Source: Flavobacterium sp.
Lineage (GTDB): Bacteria > Bacteroidota > Bacteroidia > Flavobacteriales > Flavobacteriaceae
Direction: 5' to 3'
Length of the DNA stretch: 64,000 bases
Assembly: GCF_017744675.1 (NCBI RefSeq)
Contig: NZ_JAGIAV010000001.1
Location: 866,151-930,150 of the forward strand
The position numbers and the translations under genes were made by a program. The notes beneath the pieces are model-generated. The model was not told the origin of the DNA, made no database searches, and saw nothing but the letters and a program-made list of their open reading frames with translations. Below, in pieces: positions 9,582 to 16,489 of this stretch; the first letter of the stretch is position 1; every line of letters starts with the position of its first letter.

Positions 9582-9962
9582 ATGGGATTTTTTTCAGAAT
9601 TTAAGGAATTTGCAATGAAAGGCAACGTAGTCGATTTGGCTGTCGGTGTAATCATTGGAGCTGCTTTTGGTAAAATTGTAAGTTCATTTATCGAGGATGT
9701 AATCACTCCTTTATTGTTGAAACCAGCTTTAGATGCTGCGCATTTATCTACAATTGAAGAGCTTACTGCTTTTGGAGGAGTTAAGTACGGTATGTTTCTA
9801 TCGGCAGTAATTAACTTTGTAATCGTTGCATTTGTTTTGTTCTTAATCATTAAAGGAATAAACCACGCTAAAAAGAAAGAAGTTCCTGCACCAGCAGCTC
9901 CTGCAGCACCAACTCAAGAAGAATTGCTTACACAAATTAGAGATTTATTAAAAAATAAATAA
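9582..9962 (+). CDS. mscL: Large-conductance mechanosensitive channel MscL
   Basis: 126 residues, normal for MscL, the inner-membrane emergency valve opened by membrane tension during osmotic down-shock. The N-terminal amphipathic helix begins Met-Gly-Phe-Phe-Ser-Glu-Phe-Lys. TM1 carries the highly conserved GNVVDLAVGVIIGAAFGKIV (about 14-33). TM2 is at about 70-90, and an Ala/Pro linker leads to the C-terminal helix with TQEELLTQIRDLLK. A strong hairpin terminator follows. The gene appears to be monocistronic. Confidence 0.97.
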   Translation: MGFFSEFKEFAMKGNVVDLAVGVIIGAAFGKIVSSFIEDVITPLLLKPALDAAHLSTIEELTAFGGVKYGMFLSAVINFVIVAFVLFLIIKGINHAKKKEVPAPAAPAAPTQEELLTQIRDLLKNK

Positions 9963-9989
9963 AAATACAATACCGCTACACTAAGTCTA

Positions 9990-10020
9990 ATTTAACCGCC
10001 TTCTAAGAGGCGGTTTTTTT
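9990..10020 (+). terminator. Rho-independent terminator after mscL
   Basis: The stem 'aaccgcct' / 'aggcggtt' around a short 'tcta' loop is followed by a run of seven T. It ends the mscL transcript 27 bases beyond its stop codon. Confidence 0.88.
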
Positions 10021-10066
10021 ACAAAATGTTTATTTTGTAACAATTTGTTATTTTTTGTGAATCGCC

Positions 10067-10096
10067 TTGCAGAGACTTTTATTATACTTACTTTTG
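10067..10096 (+). promoter_or_regulatory. Bacteroidetes-type promoter of asd
   Basis: TTG (10067-10069), 19 bases, then TACTTTTG (10089-10096) fits the Bacteroidetes -33/-7 consensus TTG-N19-TAnnTTTG. The asd ATG lies 42 bases downstream. Confidence 0.65.
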
Positions 10097-10137
10097 CGGT
10101 ACAAATTTGATTAATTGATTTATTTAAAAATATAAAA

Positions 10138-11127
10138 ATGAGAATTGCAGTTGTAGGTGCTACCGGAATGGTTGGCGAAGTAATGCTTAAAGTTTTAGCG
10201 GAAAGAAATTTTCCTGTTACAGAATTAATTCCTGTTGCATCTGAAAGATCAGTAGGAAAAGAAGTAGAATATAAAGGAACCAAATATAAAGTAGTAGGAT
10301 TACAGACAGCTGTTGATCTGAAAGCCGATATCGCTATTTTTTCTGCTGGAGGAGATACGTCATTAGAGTGGGCTCCAAAATTTGCTGCTGCTGGAACAAC
10401 TGTAATCGACAATTCATCTGCATGGAGAATGGATCCTACAAAAAAACTTGTAGTTCCAGAAATCAATGCTGATGTTTTGACTAAAGAAGATAAAATTATT
10501 GCAAATCCAAACTGTTCTACAATTCAAATGGTTTTGGCTTTGTCTCCTTTACATAAAAGATACAATATTAAAAGAATCATTGTTTCTACCTACCAATCTA
10601 TTACAGGAACTGGTGTAAAAGCGGTAAAACAATTAGAAAATGAGTACGCTGGAATTCAAGGTGATATGGCTTACAAATATCCTATCCACAGAAATGCGAT
10701 TCCTCACTGCGACAGTTTTGAAGAAAACGGATACACTAAAGAAGAAATGAAATTAGTTCGTGAAACTCAAAAAATCTTATCTGATAATACCATTAGAGTT
10801 ACAGCTACTGCCGTTCGTGTACCAGTTGTAGGCGGACACAGTGAAGCAGTAAACGTTGAGTTTACAAATGATTTTGATGTAAACGAAGTTCGCGAAATCT
10901 TACACAACACTGATGGAGTAGTGGTGCAAGATAATTTAGATACTTTTACTTACCCAATGCCATTATATGCAGAAGGTAAAAATGATGTTTTTGTTGGAAG
11001 AATCCGTCGTGATGAAAGCCAGCCAAATACATTAAATATGTGGATCGTGGCTGATAACTTAAGAAAAGGAGCTGCAACAAACACTATCCAAATTGCTGAA
11101 TACTTAATTAAAGCAGGTTTGGTATAA
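10138..11127 (+). CDS. asd: Aspartate-semialdehyde dehydrogenase
   Basis: A 329-residue cytoplasmic enzyme that reduces beta-aspartyl phosphate to aspartate semialdehyde with NADPH, the branch point to lysine/diaminopimelate, methionine and threonine. The N-terminal Rossmann motif is VVGATGMVGEVML (about 5-17). The catalytic cysteine is in NPNCSTIQ (Cys126). The later block VPVVGGHSEAVNVEF carries the acid-base histidine. Length is typical. The gene is monocistronic, with a recognisable promoter upstream and a hairpin terminator downstream. DAP supplied by this pathway also feeds the MurF reaction encoded nearby. Confidence 0.97.
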   Translation: MRIAVVGATGMVGEVMLKVLAERNFPVTELIPVASERSVGKEVEYKGTKYKVVGLQTAVDLKADIAIFSAGGDTSLEWAPKFAAAGTTVIDNSSAWRMDPTKKLVVPEINADVLTKEDKIIANPNCSTIQMVLALSPLHKRYNIKRIIVSTYQSITGTGVKAVKQLENEYAGIQGDMAYKYPIHRNAIPHCDSFEENGYTKEEMKLVRETQKILSDNTIRVTATAVRVPVVGGHSEAVNVEFTNDFDVNEVREILHNTDGVVVQDNLDTFTYPMPLYAEGKNDVFVGRIRRDESQPNTLNMWIVADNLRKGAATNTIQIAEYLIKAGLV

Positions 11128-11159
11128 TCTAGAGATTAAATAAAATTGTTATAAAGAGA

Positions 11160-11198
11160 AGAAGCCGTAATTGCGAAAGTGATTACGGCTTTTTCGTA
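11160..11198 (+). terminator. Rho-independent terminator after asd
   Basis: The stem 'agccgtaat' / 'attacggct' with the loop 'tgcgaaagtg' is followed by 'ttttt'. It closes the asd transcript about 35 bases after the stop codon. Confidence 0.85.
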
Positions 11199-11256
11199 TC
11201 AAAAACTTTTGGCGTGGCTGTTAAATAAGTAAATTAGCAGTTAAAACTTATATTTT

Positions 11257-11760
11257 ATGAATTTCGATAACTACAAAATAATTCCGAACTATAATACTAA
11301 TAAAACCGACTTATTTACGGCCGATGAAGAAGAAATTCTAGCTTGTGAAAAGACGTTGAATGTCGTATTTGATGAAGATTATAAAGAATATGTTCAAACA
11401 TACGGATGCGGAATTCTAGGAGGAACTTATATACGAGTTTATCTTCCAGAAACGATTATTTTGACTTTGGAAGAATGGAAAAACCGCATAACGGAATATT
11501 GGTTTTGGGATGAAGGAAAAGAGGTCTTAACAAAAGAAGAAGTACTGGAATCCATCAGAATTGGAGATACTTTTGATGGCGACGAAATTATTTTTTTAAA
11601 CAGCCAGTATTATATTTTGCCTCGATATAGTGAAATGATTTATAAAGCAGGAAATTCGCTAGAAGAAACCATTTCTTGGCTTTGTACGGCTGGAATTTTG
11701 ACAGAAGCATTTTCTGAAAGAGAATTTGAGCCTTTTGATCCAAACGAGCTTTCAGTATAA
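11257..11760 (+). CDS. SMI1/KNR4 (SUKH) family protein
   Basis: A 167-residue cytoplasmic protein without signal or membrane segments. The N-terminal FTADEEEILACEKTL, the EDYKEYVQTYGCGILGG block and the later FDGDEIIFL fit the SUKH superfamily fold. SUKH proteins often act as immunity proteins against contact-dependent or polymorphic toxins, but orphan members occur. No toxin gene adjoins this one: the neighbours are asd and, convergent, a ferredoxin. An immunity role is therefore family knowledge only, and here the gene looks like an orphan. Confidence 0.75.
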   Translation: MNFDNYKIIPNYNTNKTDLFTADEEEILACEKTLNVVFDEDYKEYVQTYGCGILGGTYIRVYLPETIILTLEEWKNRITEYWFWDEGKEVLTKEEVLESIRIGDTFDGDEIIFLNSQYYILPRYSEMIYKAGNSLEETISWLCTAGILTEAFSEREFEPFDPNELSV

Positions 11761-11841
11761 ATTCCAAATAAAAAATTCCAAATTCCAATAGCACAAAATG
11801 CATCTTGGAATTTGGAATTTTAATATTGGATTTTGTGTTTT

Positions 11842-12159
11842 TTAGTATTCTGGTGCCAATTCCAATTCCAATCCTTCTAAATCTTCAGTAATTGGAATCT
11901 GACAGCCTAAACGGCTATTAGATTTAACATAAAATGCTTCAGAAAGCATGGCTTCTTCATCGTCACCCATTTCTGGTAATGCAACATCATTTAGAACATA
12001 ACACTGGCAAGAAGCGCACATGGCCATTCCTCCGCAGGTTCCTTCAACAGGAAGTTCGTATGCTTTGCATAACTCCATTATATTCATTGCCATATCAGTT
12101 GGAGCCTGTAATTCGTGTATAACTCCTTCTCGATCTTTAATTTTAATTAATACATCCAT
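11842..12159 (-). CDS. Adrenodoxin-type 2Fe-2S ferredoxin
   Basis: A 105-residue electron carrier. The four cluster ligands are visible as C42-x5-C48-x2-C51 in GTCGGMAMCASC, with the fourth in SRLGCQIP at Cys86. Spacing and the acidic C-terminus (LEGLELELAPEY) match vertebrate/bacterial adrenodoxin-type ferredoxins rather than plant-type ones. It is cytoplasmic. The redox partner is unknown. It lies on the minus strand, as do the nearby NifU and Mrp genes, but an unrelated secreted-protein gene comes between, so a shared operon is not shown. Confidence 0.93.
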   Translation of the reverse strand: MDVLIKIKDREGVIHELQAPTDMAMNIMELCKAYELPVEGTCGGMAMCASCQCYVLNDVALPEMGDDEEAMLSEAFYVKSNSRLGCQIPITEDLEGLELELAPEY

Positions 12160-12216
12160 TTTAATTATTGGAATTTTGTTGCAGATCTGAAAACGTGTTC
12201 GATCTGTTATTTAATT

Positions 12217-12696
12217 TTAACTTTTTTCTTTTAAGCTAAAAGCATATTCTTTTTGATTGCCATCCTTAAGGCGCATTTTTACACCAATAATATTACCTCC
12301 TTTTTCTAATATCGTCACAAGAGAAATAACAGAATAATAATCTGTGTCAGACTGGAAAATTAGCGTTCCTTCGTAAGTAGAGTTTAAAATTCCTTGTTTG
12401 TCTGTTTGTGCGCTAACTTTTCTTGGATGCGAAAAATCGGCAGAACTATAAGTTGATTTATTTTTAAACCTTGCATTTCCGCCGCAAAGGTCATATAAAA
12501 AATCATAATTGCCAATTCGCAAAGCGCCTTCTTCAGTTTTCCCATTCGTAGAAAAAATAATTTGTCCCGAATATTGAAAATCTGACCATTCTTCAGATTC
12601 ATTTACCCAAGCTTTGTCAGCAAAAAGTGTTTGGCCCTGTTGTGCATTTGCAGCACTTATAAAAAATAATAAAAAAAGAGCGTAAAAATTTCTCAT
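12217..12696 (-). CDS. Secreted hypothetical protein
   Basis: 159 residues with a clear signal peptide (Met-Arg-Asn-Phe, hydrophobic core, Ala-Asn-Ala before Gln-Gln at about 18-20). The mature part is polar and looks beta-rich, with one cysteine (LCGGN) and no recognised catalytic motif. I do not recognise the family. The coding call rests on length, signal peptide and codon use like its neighbours. It is transcribed with or near the ferredoxin gene, 57 bases apart. Confidence 0.7.
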   Translation of the reverse strand: MRNFYALFLLFFISAANAQQGQTLFADKAWVNESEEWSDFQYSGQIIFSTNGKTEEGALRIGNYDFLYDLCGGNARFKNKSTYSSADFSHPRKVSAQTDKQGILNSTYEGTLIFQSDTDYYSVISLVTILEKGGNIIGVKMRLKDGNQKEYAFSLKEKS

Positions 12697-12913
12697 AGTT
12701 TAAGATTTAAGGGTTTTGTGACAAATTTAAGTTAAAAATGTAACAATTCCTTAACAGAAACTCTTAAATCTTTGCGTTGTTTTTTATGAATGTGGCAAAA
12801 AACATCTTTTTTTTTACAGTTATTTTATCATTTTTCTAATCAAACAATAAATCACCTACTATTCTTGTTAAACTCTGAAAGTTTTATTTTGAAAAAAAGC
12901 TGTTTTTGTTACA

Positions 12914-13150
12914 TTACACATTTACCACAGTTTCAATTTGTGGTGCATATTTTTTTATCGTTGTTTCTACACCTGCTTTTAGCGTCATTTGATTTACGCT
13001 ACAGCTAATGCAAGCCCCTTCCAAACGAACTTTTACATGTTTGTCATCTTCGATAGAAATTAATGAAATATCTCCACCGTCAGATTTTAAGAATGGTCTT
13101 ATCTCATCTAAGGCCAATAAAACACTACTTGTTAATTCTTCTGTTGTCAT
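12914..13150 (-). CDS. NifU-like iron-sulfur scaffold (NifU C-domain)
   Basis: A 78-residue stand-alone NifU C-terminal domain. The key motif is GACISCSVNQMTLKAGVE, with the C47-x2-C50 pair that holds a transient iron-sulfur cluster. The upstream segment IRPFLKSDGGDISLISIE is typical of the family. It probably delivers clusters to apo-proteins, alongside the Mrp-type ATPase encoded immediately upstream on the same strand. The 176-base gap between them is filled with short AT-rich repeats, so the two may be co-transcribed but are not tightly linked. Confidence 0.93.
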   Translation of the reverse strand: MTTEELTSSVLLALDEIRPFLKSDGGDISLISIEDDKHVKVRLEGACISCSVNQMTLKAGVETTIKKYAPQIETVVNV

Positions 13151-13157
13151 AATATTA

Positions 13158-13330
13158 ATGTGTCAATTAGAAAATGTGTCAATTAGAAAATTCTTTAAAA
13201 TTGTCTAATTCTCTCATTATCTCAATTTATTAATGTGTCAATTAATGAAAATGTGCCAATTAGAAAATTTGTTAATTAGATAATTAAATTGCATTATCTA
13301 ATTGCCACATTATCTCAATTATCTAATTAT
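13158..13330. repeat. Cluster of short AT-rich repeats between nifU-like and mrp genes
   Basis: Four or so copies of 'gtgtcaattagaaaat' and relatives ('gtgccaattagaaaat', 'gtgtcaattaatgaaaat') run left to right, followed by inverted relatives ('attatctaattgccacatt'). They can pair into long AT hairpins. No coding potential is seen. Confidence 0.65.
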
Positions 13331-14454
13331 TTTTTAACTGCAGAGCAACCCGCCATCGTTGTAATTTTGATCGCTTCTGTTGCTGGCAAACTTTCGTTTC
13401 TGTTTACTGTTTCTTGCACCACATTTCGAGTAATTTCTTCAAAGACTTTTTCTATCGGAGAAGCGGTCTGCAATGCTGCTGGACGGCCGTAATCTCCTGC
13501 TTCGCGAATAGATTGTACAATAGGAACTTCTCCTAAAAATGGTACGTTTAAATCTTCAGCAAGGTTTTTAGCGCCTTCTTGTCCGAAGATATAATATTTA
13601 TTTTCTGGTAATTCTTCTGGTGTAAAATAAGCCATGTTTTCAATAATTCCTAAAACAGGAACATTGATGTTGTCTTGCATGAACATTGCCACTCCTTTTT
13701 TAGCATCTGCAAGTGCTACCGCTTGCGGCGTACTTACTACAACAGCTCCAGTAATTGGAAGCGATTGCATGATCGAAAGGTGGATATCTCCAGTTCCAGG
13801 AGGCAAATCCAGAAGCATGAAATCTAATTCTCCCCAATCTGCATCAAAAATCATTTGGTTTAATGCTTTTGCCGCCATTGGTCCTCTCCAGATTACCGCT
13901 TGACTAGGCGCTGTAAAAAATCCGATTGAAAGCATTTTGATTTCATAGCTTTCAATAGGTTTCATTTTTGATTTTCCGTCAACGGTTACAGAAACCGGTT
14001 TTGCGTTCTCAACGTCAAACATAATTGGCATAGAAGGCCCGTAGATATCAGCATCCAAAACACCAACTTTAAAGCCCATTTTTGCAAGCGTAACGGCCAA
14101 GTTTGCAGTTACTGTAGATTTTCCTACTCCTCCTTTACCAGAAGCAACTGCAATAATATTTTTGATTCCAGGAATCGAACGACCTTTAATTTCAGTTTTC
14201 TCTGGAGTTTCTACTTTAATATTTACTTTTACTTTAGCATCTGGCGATATTAAATCATGAATTGTTTTTCTAATATCATCTTCAGCTCTTTTTTTGATGT
14301 GCATAGCAGGCGTATGCAATACAAGGTCTACAACAGCTTCATCTCCAAATGTAATAACATTGGTTACAGCACCGCTTTCAACCATATTTTTTCCTTCTCC
14401 AGCAATAGTGATTGTCTCTAAGGCCTTTAGAATTTCTTTTCTATCTAGTTTCAT
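13327..14454 (-). CDS. Mrp/ApbC-type P-loop iron-sulfur carrier
   Basis: 375 residues, normal for bacterial Mrp/ApbC. An N-terminal DUF59/MIP18-like domain (about 1-80) is followed by the deviant Walker A loop GKGGVGKST (106-114), the switch region LDADIYGPSMP and the block DLPPGTGDIHLS. The protein binds and transfers Fe-S clusters in an ATP-dependent way and belongs to the MinD/ParA class. A -7-like TATCTTTG on the minus strand at 14525-14532 may drive it. It is followed by the NifU-like gene, a sensible functional partner. Confidence 0.95.
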   Translation of the reverse strand: MKLDRKEILKALETITIAGEGKNMVESGAVTNVITFGDEAVVDLVLHTPAMHIKKRAEDDIRKTIHDLISPDAKVKVNIKVETPEKTEIKGRSIPGIKNIIAVASGKGGVGKSTVTANLAVTLAKMGFKVGVLDADIYGPSMPIMFDVENAKPVSVTVDGKSKMKPIESYEIKMLSIGFFTAPSQAVIWRGPMAAKALNQMIFDADWGELDFMLLDLPPGTGDIHLSIMQSLPITGAVVVSTPQAVALADAKKGVAMFMQDNINVPVLGIIENMAYFTPEELPENKYYIFGQEGAKNLAEDLNVPFLGEVPIVQSIREAGDYGRPAALQTASPIEKVFEEITRNVVQETVNRNESLPATEAIKITTMAGCSAVKK

Positions 14455-14826
14455 TGTAATGGGCTATTTTTTATTCTTAAACCAGCCTTATAAGATTATC
14501 TTTATTTAAACTGATTTCAGGGTGCAAAGATAACAGATTAAGTTTGGAAATTTAGCGTTTTTGAATTGTAATTATTGATATTGAGATTATTCAAAATTAT
14601 TCAACATAACTTTTGAGAAAGTTTTTAGGGTTCCGCACAGTGTTTTTATGTAAGTTTTCTTCCAAATAAATTAAAATTCTCACAAAACTTCGTTATATTT
14701 GATAGCCCAAATCGATGATTGCCAGACATAAAAAAAATAGATGAAAACTAAGGTTTTTTGAAGTGTTTATTTGGGTTTTCGGTGTTTTTTTTAAAGTTAT
14801 TTCTACCAATTTTAAACTTTAAAAAT
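14455..14826. promoter_or_regulatory. Divergent spacer between mrp and the L,D-transpeptidase gene
   Basis: 372 bases without a gene. A minus-strand TATCTTTG (complement of 14525-14532) points toward mrp and a plus-strand TATATTTG (14694-14701) toward the L,D-transpeptidase gene. Both match the TAnnTTTG -7 consensus, but a convincing -33 element is not visible for either. The reading frame upstream of 14827 opens with a TTG and looks non-coding. Confidence 0.4.
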
Positions 14827-16425
14827 ATGCGAAATTTTACTTTTTCTTTAATTATTATTACAATCAGTTTTTTTGCATTTTCTTTTAATTCATTGTCTAA
14901 CAATGTCAAAAGCAAGACTGATTTGACAAATCGAAAAGCTTTTTCGATTATTACTATCGATGCTGCTTCGATTAATGCCTTTTTTAAAAAATATCCTAAG
15001 CTTAAAAAATACCAGAAAGATGTTGAGGATATTTATAAAGCCAAACAATACAAATCTATTTGGTATGACGATAAAAGTATTACCGAGTTTGGATCGCTGT
15101 TATATCAAAAAGTTAATGTTCTGAAAGATCAGGGAATTGAAGAAAAAATGCCCTATAAAGAACAAATTGATGAGGCTTTTAACGAAAGTTCTTCAAACAA
15201 ACCATCCCAGCTTGATACCGAATTACTGCTGACCAGTATGTATGTATTTTATGCCAGCAATGTATATTCTGGAGTTGATCCCGCGACATTGAAAAAAATA
15301 GGATGGTATTTGCCTGCAAAATCTATTTCGTATACTCATATTCTAGATTCTTTAATGGTAGATTCTGATCGATTGGATAAAGATGATAATCTTTTATTTA
15401 GCCAATACTACAGATTGAAAGATGCGCTTAAAAAATACCGTAAAATTGAAACCGATAATCTCTGGCAAAAAATTACAATTGACAGTGCTACTTACAAAGA
15501 CTTAAGACCAGATGATACTGCAATTGCCATTAAACAAATTAGAAATCGCTTGTTTGTGGTTGGAGATTTAAAAAGAGATTCTGGAAGCGATATTTATGAT
15601 GAAGAGCTTATGGCTGGTGTTTTAAATTATAAAAAAAGGTATAATTTGAAATTAAATTATGCTATAACCAGAGACCACATCAACCAGATGAACGAGCCAA
15701 TTGGAAAAAGGATCAGAACCATTATGCTGAATATGGAAAGATGCCGATGGATTCCGACTAAATTAGCCAAAGCGGAAGAATATGTCATGGTAAATATTCC
15801 TTCTTTTAGGCTATTTTATGTTAAGGATGGAAAATATGATTTAGTTTCGGATATTTTTGTTGGAAACAGGCTTAGCGAAACGGTAATTTTTAGCGGAAAT
15901 ATGGATCGAATTGTCTTTAGTCCGTATTGGTATGTGCCGACCAGTATTATTCAAAATGAATTGAAACTTCAGATCGCAAGTGACAAAAACTATCTGGCAG
16001 AACACAATATGGAATGGAATGGTGGAAAAGTGCGGCAAAAACCAGGACCAAAGAATTCCTTGGGATTAGTAAAATTTATGTTCCCCAATCCGAATGATAT
16101 TTATATGCACGATACGCCTGCAAAAAGTTTGTTCGAATTTGAAAAGCGCACCTTTAGCCACGGTTGTATAAATGTAAAAGAAGCCAAACAGCTCGCTCTT
16201 CATATTTTAAAAGATGATCCAGACTGGCCGGTAGACAAAATTGAGAGTGCAATGAGTGGCGAAAAAGAAACAACCTGTATGCTTAAACGAAAGATTCCGG
16301 TTTATATAGGTTATTTTACTTGCTGGGTTCAGGATAATGGAGAAGTCAACTTTTTTCCAGATGTATACGAGCGTGACCAGAGTTTGGACAAGCTAATTTA
16401 CAATGATTCTGTTACGATGAAATAA
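14827..16425 (+). CDS. L,D-transpeptidase (YkuD family)
   Basis: 532 residues from the ATG at 14827, which directly starts a signal or anchor sequence. An upstream TTG at 14758 would add 23 residues before it and is rejected. The long N-terminal part resembles the scaffold of large YcbB-type enzymes. The catalytic YkuD domain (about 315-480) holds YMHDTPAKSLF and SHGCINV with nucleophile Cys447. Such enzymes make 3-3 cross-links in peptidoglycan or attach proteins to it in the periplasm. The Asn after Ile in the cysteine motif replaces the more usual Arg. It is monocistronic and ends at a strong two-way hairpin. Confidence 0.93.
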   Translation: MRNFTFSLIIITISFFAFSFNSLSNNVKSKTDLTNRKAFSIITIDAASINAFFKKYPKLKKYQKDVEDIYKAKQYKSIWYDDKSITEFGSLLYQKVNVLKDQGIEEKMPYKEQIDEAFNESSSNKPSQLDTELLLTSMYVFYASNVYSGVDPATLKKIGWYLPAKSISYTHILDSLMVDSDRLDKDDNLLFSQYYRLKDALKKYRKIETDNLWQKITIDSATYKDLRPDDTAIAIKQIRNRLFVVGDLKRDSGSDIYDEELMAGVLNYKKRYNLKLNYAITRDHINQMNEPIGKRIRTIMLNMERCRWIPTKLAKAEEYVMVNIPSFRLFYVKDGKYDLVSDIFVGNRLSETVIFSGNMDRIVFSPYWYVPTSIIQNELKLQIASDKNYLAEHNMEWNGGKVRQKPGPKNSLGLVKFMFPNPNDIYMHDTPAKSLFEFEKRTFSHGCINVKEAKQLALHILKDDPDWPVDKIESAMSGEKETTCMLKRKIPVYIGYFTCWVQDNGEVNFFPDVYERDQSLDKLIYNDSVTMK

Positions 16426-16430
16426 AATAC

Positions 16431-16466
16431 AAGCCCGACGGATTTTACTGAAATCTGTCGGGCTTC
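16431..16466. terminator. Terminator hairpin between convergent ldt and ABC permease genes
   Basis: The stem 'agcccgacggattt' / 'aaatctgtcgggct' around a short loop is followed on the plus strand by 'tcttta'. It lies between the L,D-transpeptidase stop codon and the stop codon of the convergent permease gene and may serve both. Confidence 0.8.
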
Positions 16467-16489
16467 TTTAAAAAAAATGGTCTACAAGC

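Noticed and set aside
12697..12913. Possible small gene between the secreted unknown and the NifU-like gene
   Set aside because: The only frame is low-complexity Phe/Leu-rich read-through of AT-rich DNA and continues into the NifU gene on the opposite strand.
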